DNA of 7,305 nt from positions 1-7,305 of the forward strand of contig JAFDXS010000111.1 of NCBI GenBank assembly GCA_018267795.1, given 5' to 3'. The translations under genes were made by a program, and so were the position numbers. The notes under the pieces are model-generated. The model ran no database searches, was not told the DNA's origin, and worked only from the letters and a program-made list of their open reading frames with translations. Below, piece by piece: positions 1 to 5,726 of this stretch. The stretch's first letter is position 1, and the number at the start of each line of letters is the position of its first letter. The stretch is from Bacteroidota bacterium. Its GTDB lineage: Bacteria; Bacteroidota; Bacteroidia; Chitinophagales; Chitinophagaceae.

Positions 1-1
1 T

Positions 2-1153
2 CAAATAATTGACCTTTCAGGCTATCAGGAATTCACAAGCATTCCTAACGCTCAATTGCAATTTACTGTGCCAAGCAAGGCATATGGCAATGCTGCAGGA
101 AATGCAGGCATATATACTTTCAAAGAAAATTTAACCGCTTATTATGCTCAGGCACATATTGAAGTGGGTGATTTAAAAGTGTTAGGTGGGGTTCGAATAG
201 AGAATACTCAGCAAAATTACGTGTCTTCTTTGCCTGTTACAATTGCAGGTAAGGAGGCCAATTATAACTATACGGACCTACTGCCAAGTGTGCAGGGAAA
301 GTATGATTTCAATTCTAAGAGCGGCCTTCGCTTCTCGTATTTTAAGTCCTTATATCGACCTGCTTATGCTGACTTGATACCATTTGCAGATCAGTCGTCT
401 AATGAGGTTTATAACACAATGGGTAACCCATATCTAAGACATACGGTAATTCATAATGCTGATCTCCGTTACGAATTGTTTCCTAAAGGCTTAGATCAGC
501 TAATGGTCGGAGGTTTTTATAAATACATTGTTGATCCAATTGAGTATGCCGTAGTTCCGCAAAACAAAACTGATCTCATATTGTCTCCGGGTAATTTTGG
601 TAATGCAACAAACTATGGTATTGAAATAGTAGGAAGAAAATTCTTTGGCAGCTTTGGTATTGCAGGAAGCTATACTTATACAAATTCAAATATTAACTCT
701 GATAAAATGGTTTACCATAAACCAGCAAGTGCTTCCGATAGTTTTTACACCCATGTGACCCAGCAAAGGCCACTGCAAGGACAGGCAGCGCATATAGGTA
801 ATCTATCTCTCTTATATAAAAACACAAAGCAAAAAGTTGAAGCACAATTAGGATTTGTCTATACAGGAGAGCGTATTAACACTGTGTCCTACTATAGGGA
901 TTTAGATGTATGGCAGAAGCCTACGCTCAACATTGACTTTTCTGCGCAAAAGCAGTTTGGCAAACATCTTATTGTTTATATAAAACTAAAAAACCTGCTT
1001 AATACAGGAAATGAACTTTTTATAAAGCAGCCCAATACTGCGTACAGCGCACCGGATAAGCTACCGTATCAAGAAAGCCCTAATTATTATACGGTAGAGA
1101 AAGACTATTACTATTCTTCTTTCCTTGTTGGGTTAAGATACAAACTTGATTAA
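2..1153 (+). CDS. TonB-dependent receptor, C-terminal beta-barrel (5' end outside window)
   Basis: This is the C-terminal 383 residues of an outer-membrane receptor that would import a ligand using energy from TonB-ExbBD. The frame is open from base 2 without a stop, so the TTG at 56 is an internal leucine codon and not the start. The visible part is all barrel: alternating aromatic and polar strands, the strand pair around YYAQAHIEVGDLKVLGGVRIE, the stretch FSYFKSLYRPAYADLIPF, GNPYLRHTVIHNADLRYELF, and near the end NLLNTGNELFIKQPN. These match the pattern of the Bacteroidota outer-membrane beta-barrel family often found with a carboxypeptidase-regulatory-like N-terminal domain. The protein ends in an aromatic, amphipathic last strand (VGLRYKLD), as needed for barrel insertion. 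The signal peptide, plug and TonB box lie to the left and cannot be seen. It is followed after 38 bases by a lipoprotein gene, probably its partner. The ligand is unknown. Confidence 0.9.
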   Translation, partial: QIIDLSGYQEFTSIPNAQLQFTVPSKAYGNAAGNAGIYTFKENLTAYYAQAHIEVGDLKVLGGVRIENTQQNYVSSLPVTIAGKEANYNYTDLLPSVQGKYDFNSKSGLRFSYFKSLYRPAYADLIPFADQSSNEVYNTMGNPYLRHTVIHNADLRYELFPKGLDQLMVGGFYKYIVDPIEYAVVPQNKTDLILSPGNFGNATNYGIEIVGRKFFGSFGIAGSYTYTNSNINSDKMVYHKPASASDSFYTHVTQQRPLQGQAAHIGNLSLLYKNTKQKVEAQLGFVYTGERINTVSYYRDLDVWQKPTLNIDFSAQKQFGKHLIVYIKLKNLLNTGNELFIKQPNTAYSAPDKLPYQESPNYYTVEKDYYYSSFLVGLRYKLD

Positions 1154-1191
1154 AACTAAATTTTATTAAAAGCTTAAAACAAAAATCAAAA

Positions 1192-2613
1192 ATGAAAAAA
1201 TCAGTATCATTATTATTAATTCCGGTTTTGCTTTTTGCCGCAGCATCCTGCAAAAAAAGCTCGGATACATCAAGCGTATCTAAGGCGCAACTGCAGGTTG
1301 GTGCCAGTATTAGCGATACCACAACCGGGGGTGCATTAAAAGGGACCATGTTAAGTGGTAAAATTTACAACATCAAACGTGATATTACCATTAATAAAGG
1401 CGATACCTTCCTGGTACAGAGCGGGGTTACCATGAATATGGGCGATGGTGTAAATATAATAGTACGCGGTACCATTCTTTTTCTGGGTACTAAAGCTGCT
1501 CCAATAACAATAACAGATCCAAACAGACATAAAACCACCGGCCCATCAGCATATTCAACTGATGATGCTTACAAAGGCGGATGGGGCGGCATTTATTGCG
1601 ATACATCATGTCGTTTGTTCGTAATTAAATGGACACACATTGATTTTGGTGGTGCAGAGTTACAGACTGTTCCTTTCACAGGCCCTAAAGTTGGCGATGG
1701 ATTCGTTATGTGGTTTGGTTGTCCTGCCGGTAACTTCATTATGGAAGATTCATGGATGTACGGCAGTACGGATGACGCTGTTCGCTTCTATGGCGGTCAT
1801 ATCAACGTAATGAGAAATACACTTGAAAAGTTAGGTGGTAATGGGGGTGATGGCTTCAACTCTAAGAGCGGTACTCAGGGCAATATGGCATATAACCTTT
1901 TCATAGGTGGCGCTACAAATGGTACTAAATGTTCAAATGATGGTGGTGTCAACCCTCAGAATATGATTGCTATGTACAACAATACATACGTTAACTGTGG
2001 GCATAGAAATACGGGCACTTTTGGTGCAAGAGGTGCTAATGCCGAAGTTGAGAACAACTCAAGAGCTTATGTATATAACAACATTATTGTTGACTGTCTT
2101 GTTGGCTACAGAATAGCAGGTGGAAATAATGTTACTGCTAAAGTATATGCTGCTGATACAGCTTATCATTCTGACGGCCCTATTAATCAAACAAAATATG
2201 GTTATAATCTCATGTATGCATCATCTTTAGCGCTTGCTAATCAGCTTGTGCCTACAAGCGTTGCTCAGGCAGTGCTTACGCAGCCACAATCAACCGATAT
2301 TCCTGACATGAAGGCATTCCTCGGACCAACCTATACATTGGGTGCTACTTATGATGGAACATCTTTAGTAGGCAAAAATGATCCTAAGTTTGTAAACTAT
2401 CCGTTGCCTAATACTGGCTATGCTTCTCAGGCTTCTATTGATGGGTATGATTTTCATCTGTCATCCAACTCTCCTGCTATAGGTAAAGGATACAAGGGTT
2501 TCACGCCTATCATGAATGTTCCAATTGACGAACACTTTGGTGCTTCTCCTATCACTTTACCGGGTAGTGATCTCGGTTGCTATCAGGTTGATGGTTCTGG
2601 TAATCAGCATTAA
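1192..2613 (+). CDS. Outer-membrane or surface lipoprotein with right-handed beta-helix
   Basis: A 473-residue secreted lipoprotein. Residues 1-20 form a lipoprotein signal: KK at positions 2-3, a hydrophobic core, and lipobox AASC with acylated Cys20. The next residues are KKSSD, so there is no clear acidic surface-export signal, and which face of the outer membrane it occupies is open. From about residue 60 to 320 the protein has short beta repeats rich in Gly and Asn with asparagine-ladder-like stretches (YNNTYVNC, VYNNIIVDC), typical of a parallel beta-helix of the pectate-lyase-like fold. DDAVRFYGG (194-202) and GGDGFNSKSG (218 onward) resemble Asp-containing turns of polysaccharide-acting beta-helix proteins, but I cannot assign a catalytic set. 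Near the end, DFHLSSNSPAIGKG (420-433) is a common closing motif of Bacteroidota beta-helix proteins. The start ATG fits the signal peptide; the leader is A-rich with no Shine-Dalgarno site. Two tandem TAA stops follow. It may bind or cleave a glycan for the receptor upstream; this is inference. Confidence 0.85.
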   Translation: MKKSVSLLLIPVLLFAAASCKKSSDTSSVSKAQLQVGASISDTTTGGALKGTMLSGKIYNIKRDITINKGDTFLVQSGVTMNMGDGVNIIVRGTILFLGTKAAPITITDPNRHKTTGPSAYSTDDAYKGGWGGIYCDTSCRLFVIKWTHIDFGGAELQTVPFTGPKVGDGFVMWFGCPAGNFIMEDSWMYGSTDDAVRFYGGHINVMRNTLEKLGGNGGDGFNSKSGTQGNMAYNLFIGGATNGTKCSNDGGVNPQNMIAMYNNTYVNCGHRNTGTFGARGANAEVENNSRAYVYNNIIVDCLVGYRIAGGNNVTAKVYAADTAYHSDGPINQTKYGYNLMYASSLALANQLVPTSVAQAVLTQPQSTDIPDMKAFLGPTYTLGATYDGTSLVGKNDPKFVNYPLPNTGYASQASIDGYDFHLSSNSPAIGKGYKGFTPIMNVPIDEHFGASPITLPGSDLGCYQVDGSGNQH

Positions 2614-2630
2614 TAAGTAGATATTAAATT

Positions 2631-2664
2631 AAAAACGCCCGCATTACATATTGCGGGCGTTTTT
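2631..2664. terminator. Rho-independent terminator, probably bidirectional
   Basis: A perfect 13-bp inverted repeat: AAAAACGCCCGCA (2631-2643), an 8-base loop, then TGCGGGCGTTTTT (2652-2664). The GC core is followed by a T run on the + strand and preceded by an A run, so it could also work on the minus strand. It lies 18 bases after the lipoprotein stop and separates the receptor/lipoprotein unit from the downstream operon. Confidence 0.95.
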
Positions 2665-2737
2665 ATTTATATGATTTATTATATTAAACCTCTTTAGTAA
2701 AAGTGCTTTACTGTCTGTACATGTTTTTATATTGTGC

Positions 2738-2745
2738 TAATTTTG
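2738..2745 (+). promoter_or_regulatory. Candidate Bacteroidota promoter -7 element (TAnnTTTG)
   Basis: TAATTTTG matches the TAnnTTTG -7 consensus known from Bacteroidota housekeeping sigma promoters exactly. It lies after the terminator and about 50 bases before the response-regulator ATG, the right place for the promoter of the four-gene operon. No good TTG-type -33 element is seen at the usual spacing, so the call rests on one box in AT-rich DNA. Confidence 0.45.
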
Positions 2746-2749
2746 TAAG

Positions 2750-2768
2750 ACATCCGATTATAGGATGT
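2750..2768. promoter_or_regulatory. Short dyad at the predicted transcript start
   Basis: ACATCC (2750-2755) and GGATGT (2763-2768) form a 6-bp perfect inverted repeat around a 7-base spacer, with a possible extra G-T pair outside. It begins five bases after the candidate -7 box, so it would overlap the transcription start or form the first hairpin of the mRNA leader. It could be an operator or a 5'-stabilising hairpin. Six base pairs is short enough that chance remains possible. Confidence 0.35.
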
Positions 2769-2794
2769 TGTTGTGCACCCATTAATTATTTGGA

Positions 2795-3157
2795 ATGATA
2801 AGTATATTACTTATAGAGGATGATCCATTAATTCAAAAGACAGTAAATCTGAAATTAAAGAAGGAAGGTTTTGATGTAGTATGCTGCAATGATGGCAAAG
2901 AGGGTATTGAGAAGCTGAAGGAGATATTGCCGGACATTGTACTTACTGATCTTATGCTTCCGTATGTTTCCGGTCTGGAAATAGTAACCGTTGCAAAAGA
3001 GATTAAAGAAAAGGATATTCCTGTAATTGTTTTTTCAGGCATGGGCCAGGAGCAAGTAGTAGAGGAAGCCTTTCAGTTAGGTGCCGACGATTATATTACA
3101 AAACCTTTTAGTTTATCTGAACTAACGATTCGCATAAAAAAGCAATTAAAAAGATAG
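2795..3157 (+). CDS. Stand-alone receiver-domain response regulator
   Basis: A 120-residue single-domain receiver of the CheY/Spo0F type, accepting phosphate from a histidine kinase. All key residues are present: the acidic pocket E8-D9-D10, phospho-acceptor D52 in DIVLTDLMLP, the conserved S81 in IVFSG, switch aromatic Y100, and K103-P104 in YITKPF. The protein ends right after the last receiver helix with a basic tail (KKQLKR), so there is no DNA-binding or enzymatic output domain. The ATG at 2795 is the only sensible start, because an in-frame TAA lies at 2783-2785; only a weak purine run (GGA) precedes it. The gene leads an operon with a HEAT-like membrane protein, a glycosyltransferase and an LtaS-like enzyme, and 32 bases separate it from the next gene. 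I infer that its output is by protein contact, perhaps with the HEAT protein or the synthase. The cognate kinase is not in this window. Confidence 0.93.
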   Translation: MISILLIEDDPLIQKTVNLKLKKEGFDVVCCNDGKEGIEKLKEILPDIVLTDLMLPYVSGLEIVTVAKEIKEKDIPVIVFSGMGQEQVVEEAFQLGADDYITKPFSLSELTIRIKKQLKR

Positions 3158-3180
3158 TTTTATTAACTTAGTTAATAAAA
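3158..3180. repeat. Perfect 10-bp inverted repeat between regulator and HEAT genes
   Basis: TTTTATTAAC (3158-3167), a 3-base spacer TTA, and GTTAATAAAA (3171-3180) form a perfect palindrome. It begins at the first base after the response-regulator stop and ends nine bases before the GTG start of the next gene. As RNA it could form a 10-bp, mostly A-U hairpin with a 3-base loop; as DNA it could be a protein-binding dyad. There is no GC core, so it is not a usual terminator. Confidence 0.75.
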
Positions 3181-3189
3181 ATCCGCTTA

Positions 3190-4281
3190 GTGCATAGTCG
3201 CGATACTTTTTTTCGCTTTATACGGCCAGAACATCTTTATTTAACTGCGTTATCTTTTATTGTTGTTACATCCATCCTTGTTTCCGCAATATATATTTAT
3301 CTATATGTAAAGAAAAAGCGGCATTTTCTTAAGCAGTTTATTACTGACAAGCTTGACGAGTATATAAGCACAATACTTATAGGTGAAGAAATACTGCCCG
3401 ATCAGCTTTTATTAGACGAAGAGCTTACTGATATCCTTAATCGAAAAAGCGGTCAGCAACTTGCCATCGACCAGTTGATAAATACTAAAAAGAATCTTAC
3501 GGGACATGCGGCAGAGAGTATTATTGAGCTATATGAGAAATTGAATTTGAAAACAATATCCATACAGAAATTCAGAAGCCCTCTATGGTATAAAAAGGCT
3601 AAGGGTATTTATGAGCTGTACATGATGAACCAGAAAAGCCTGGAAAAACAAATAGCGCAATATACCAATAGCAATAATGAATATGTACGTACAGAGGCTC
3701 AAACCGCAATAATAGGCTTCTCTGGGTTTCATGGTCTTAGTTTTCTTGGCACTTTATCATACCCGCTTACAGACTGGCAGCAGATAAAACTACTGGAGCA
3801 GCTACAACTGCTAAATCCGGATAAAATGCCTGACTTGCCATTGTGGCTGCAGTCAACAAACCAATATGTTGTTGCATTTGCATTGAAACTGGCAGAAACT
3901 TATCAGCAAATGCATGTGCATACCGAAGTAGTGCACTGTTTAAACAGCCCTTCCGAGCGAATCCGCCACCAGGCCATTCTGACACTTAGCAGAATTGCGC
4001 AGGATGATACTACGCAAATTTTGAAAACAATTTACGCACAGGAAACCTACGCTAACAAGCAAACAATACTAAAGCAAATAGCCATAATAGGTACAGATGA
4101 CGATATAGATTTTTTGATAAATGTTTTGAAAACGGAAACTAATGATACCTTAAAGCTCGAGGCGGTAAGAGCTACAATGAAAAGCAGCCTTGACGGGGAT
4201 AAAATAATCGCGGAGGTCGCAAGCGAGAACCAGGTAATTGCCGTAATGGCGAAACAGATAAATTATGAAATGACGAAATGA
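3190..4281 (+). CDS. Membrane-anchored HEAT-repeat-like protein
   Basis: A 363-residue protein with one N-terminal membrane segment at about residues 17-40, followed by KKKRH. The positive-inside rule then places the long C-terminal part in the cytoplasm. Residues from about 160 are alpha-helical with HEAT-like helix pairs, clearest at 218-240, 247-268 (SPSERIRHQAILTLSRI), 277-301 and 305-333 (TNDTLKLEAVRATMKSS). Such solenoids bind proteins; no catalytic motif is visible. The start is GTG at 3190: an in-frame TAG lies at 3169-3171, no ATG or TTG lies between it and the GTG, and the next ATG codons would delete the membrane anchor. No Shine-Dalgarno site is seen, and a perfect dyad lies just upstream. 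The stop overlaps the glycosyltransferase start as ATGA. Position between a lone receiver and a membrane synthase suggests an adaptor that conveys the receiver's state to the synthase; this is inference. The HEAT assignment rests on pattern, not a profile search. Confidence 0.8.
   Translation: MHSRDTFFRFIRPEHLYLTALSFIVVTSILVSAIYIYLYVKKKRHFLKQFITDKLDEYISTILIGEEILPDQLLLDEELTDILNRKSGQQLAIDQLINTKKNLTGHAAESIIELYEKLNLKTISIQKFRSPLWYKKAKGIYELYMMNQKSLEKQIAQYTNSNNEYVRTEAQTAIIGFSGFHGLSFLGTLSYPLTDWQQIKLLEQLQLLNPDKMPDLPLWLQSTNQYVVAFALKLAETYQQMHVHTEVVHCLNSPSERIRHQAILTLSRIAQDDTTQILKTIYAQETYANKQTILKQIAIIGTDDDIDFLINVLKTETNDTLKLEAVRATMKSSLDGDKIIAEVASENQVIAVMAKQINYEMTK
4278..4281 (+). other. ATGA stop/start overlap
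   Basis: The ATG of the glycosyltransferase shares bases with the TGA of the HEAT-like gene. This four-base overlap is typical of translational coupling and of proteins made in a fixed ratio, and supports a single operon. Confidence 0.85.
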
Positions 4282-5714
4282 GTGGCTTGAATATTTTTAT
4301 AGACATACTTACTTACGGTATTTTTATCTATTCCGTAACGCTATTGTTTTTTTATGTTTTTATTGGCCTTTACTCTATAGGTGAAACACGTCTGTACATT
4401 CATAAAAATAATTTTACGGATTATCGTTTGCTTGCTGCGTCATCGCACATTCCTTCTGTCAGCATACTGGCACCAGCATATAATGAAGGAGCTACAATAA
4501 TAGAAAATGTAAGGTCTTTACTATCTCTCTTTTACAACAACCTGGAAGTAATAATTATAAATGACGGCAGTAAGGACGATAGCCTGGAAAAGTTAATTGA
4601 TGCCTATCAATTACAGCCCGCGCCACACTATATACAGTATAAAATACCAACCAAAGAGATAAGGTGTGTGTACAGAAGTAAGAATCCCATTTACCGCAAG
4701 CTGGTAGTTGTAGATAAAGTAAATGGGGGAAAGGCAGACGCACTGAATGTAGGTATTAATATATCATCCAACGACTATATAGTATGCATTGATGTGGATT
4801 GTATTTTAGAACAAGATGCGCTGCTAAAAATGATAAAGCCATTTTTAGAACAGACTGATACAAAGGTGATAGCAACAGGTGGGGTAATACGCATTGCCAA
4901 CTCATGCGAGATACGGGACGGCCGCCTTGTAAAGGTGCATCTACCGGACAACTACTGGGCACGCATGCAGTCGCTGGAATATATACGGGCTTTCATACTT
5001 GGCAGAATGGCCTGGGCAAGGCTAAATGGGCTGCTGCTTATATCCGGCGCATTCGGTGCTTTTGACAAGCAGGTGGTGATAGCCTGCGGTGGTTACAACC
5101 ATAATACAGTAGGTGAAGACATGGAGCTGGTGGTGCGCATGCGCAGGTATATGGAAGAAAGAAAAGTTCCTTATAAGGTTGCCTACATACCTGATCCCCT
5201 CTGCTGGACAGAGGCGCCTGTCTCCACCCGTATTTTTGGCAGACAGCGCAACCGCTGGACCAGGGGCACGATTGAAACATTGCAATTGCATAAAGTAATG
5301 TTCTTTAATCCACGTTATCACGTTTTAGGCATGCTCAGTTATCCATATTGGTTTTTCTTCGAAATGCTGGCACCGCCTATAGAATTCATAGGTTTCTTCG
5401 TATTTGTTATAATGGCTTTCCTGGGCATAATAGAATGGCAAATGTTCTTGGCGCTGCTTACATTCATCATTGCGTTCGGATATATGTATTCAGCATTTGC
5501 AGCTCTTATGGAAGTGATTACATACAATATGTACAGGCGCAAAACTGACATGGCAAAACTATTGATCACTGCACTTACAGAACCCTTTATATTCCACCCA
5601 TTCGGTGTATGGGCTGCAATAAAAGGATATATAGATCTGATAAGAAAGAAAAAAAGCTGGGGAGAAATGACCAGGCAAGGATTTGGGCAATCACCGGCAA
5701 TCAAAAAACAATAA
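4278..5714 (+). CDS. Membrane-bound processive-type family 2 glycosyltransferase
   Basis: A 478-residue GT2 enzyme that would polymerise a glycan from a nucleotide sugar at the inner membrane. Order: N-terminal membrane segment (about 10-34); GT-A catalytic domain with APAYNEG (65-71), nucleotide-binding D96 in IINDGS, NGGKADALN (149-157), metal-binding D172-x-D174, QSLEY (231-235), acceptor-site GED (279-281) with catalytic base D281, and the QRNRW motif (323-327); then hydrophobic C-terminal segments from about 350 to 416 and another hydrophobic stretch near 425-455. The (Q/R)xxRW signature is characteristic of processive synthases such as PgaC/IcaA, hyaluronan and cellulose synthases. The gap between D96 and the GGKADALN motif is about 50 residues and looks slightly expanded. 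There is no PilZ domain, so a cyclic-di-GMP switch like that of BcsA is not evident. The product sugar cannot be read from the sequence. Coupled by ATGA to the HEAT-like gene and followed after 12 bases by an LtaS-like gene. Confidence 0.92.
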   Translation: MSGLNIFIDILTYGIFIYSVTLLFFYVFIGLYSIGETRLYIHKNNFTDYRLLAASSHIPSVSILAPAYNEGATIIENVRSLLSLFYNNLEVIIINDGSKDDSLEKLIDAYQLQPAPHYIQYKIPTKEIRCVYRSKNPIYRKLVVVDKVNGGKADALNVGINISSNDYIVCIDVDCILEQDALLKMIKPFLEQTDTKVIATGGVIRIANSCEIRDGRLVKVHLPDNYWARMQSLEYIRAFILGRMAWARLNGLLLISGAFGAFDKQVVIACGGYNHNTVGEDMELVVRMRRYMEERKVPYKVAYIPDPLCWTEAPVSTRIFGRQRNRWTRGTIETLQLHKVMFFNPRYHVLGMLSYPYWFFFEMLAPPIEFIGFFVFVIMAFLGIIEWQMFLALLTFIIAFGYMYSAFAALMEVITYNMYRRKTDMAKLLITALTEPFIFHPFGVWAAIKGYIDLIRKKKSWGEMTRQGFGQSPAIKKQ

Positions 5715-5726
5715 AAACTACTTACG

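Noticed and set aside
56..58. TTG as the start of the receptor gene
   Set aside because: The frame is open to base 2 and the encoded residues continue a barrel strand; a receptor of this kind is far longer, so the gene simply enters from the left edge.
1249..1266. Surface-export signal after the lipoprotein cysteine
   Set aside because: The residues after Cys20 are KKSSD with only one acidic residue; this is too weak to claim a Bacteroidota lipoprotein export signal.
1080..1349. Minus-strand frame over the receptor/lipoprotein junction
   Set aside because: Antisense to the receptor C-terminus and the lipoprotein signal peptide, both well supported; no own promoter or domain evident.
3158..3180. 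The AT-rich dyad as a rho-independent terminator
   Set aside because: It has only one G-C pair per arm and no GC core, so it would be a very weak hairpin; the downstream genes are closely packed and likely cotranscribed.
5022..5321. Minus-strand open frames opposite the glycosyltransferase, including 5038-5280 and 5339-5704
   Set aside because: They lie wholly over a well-supported GT2 gene with all its catalytic motifs, and their products show no recognisable domain or convincing signal.
4278..5714. Glycosyltransferase as a BcsA-type cellulose synthase
   Set aside because: No PilZ domain and no BcsB-type partner are visible, and the length fits PgaC-like enzymes better; the sugar is left open.
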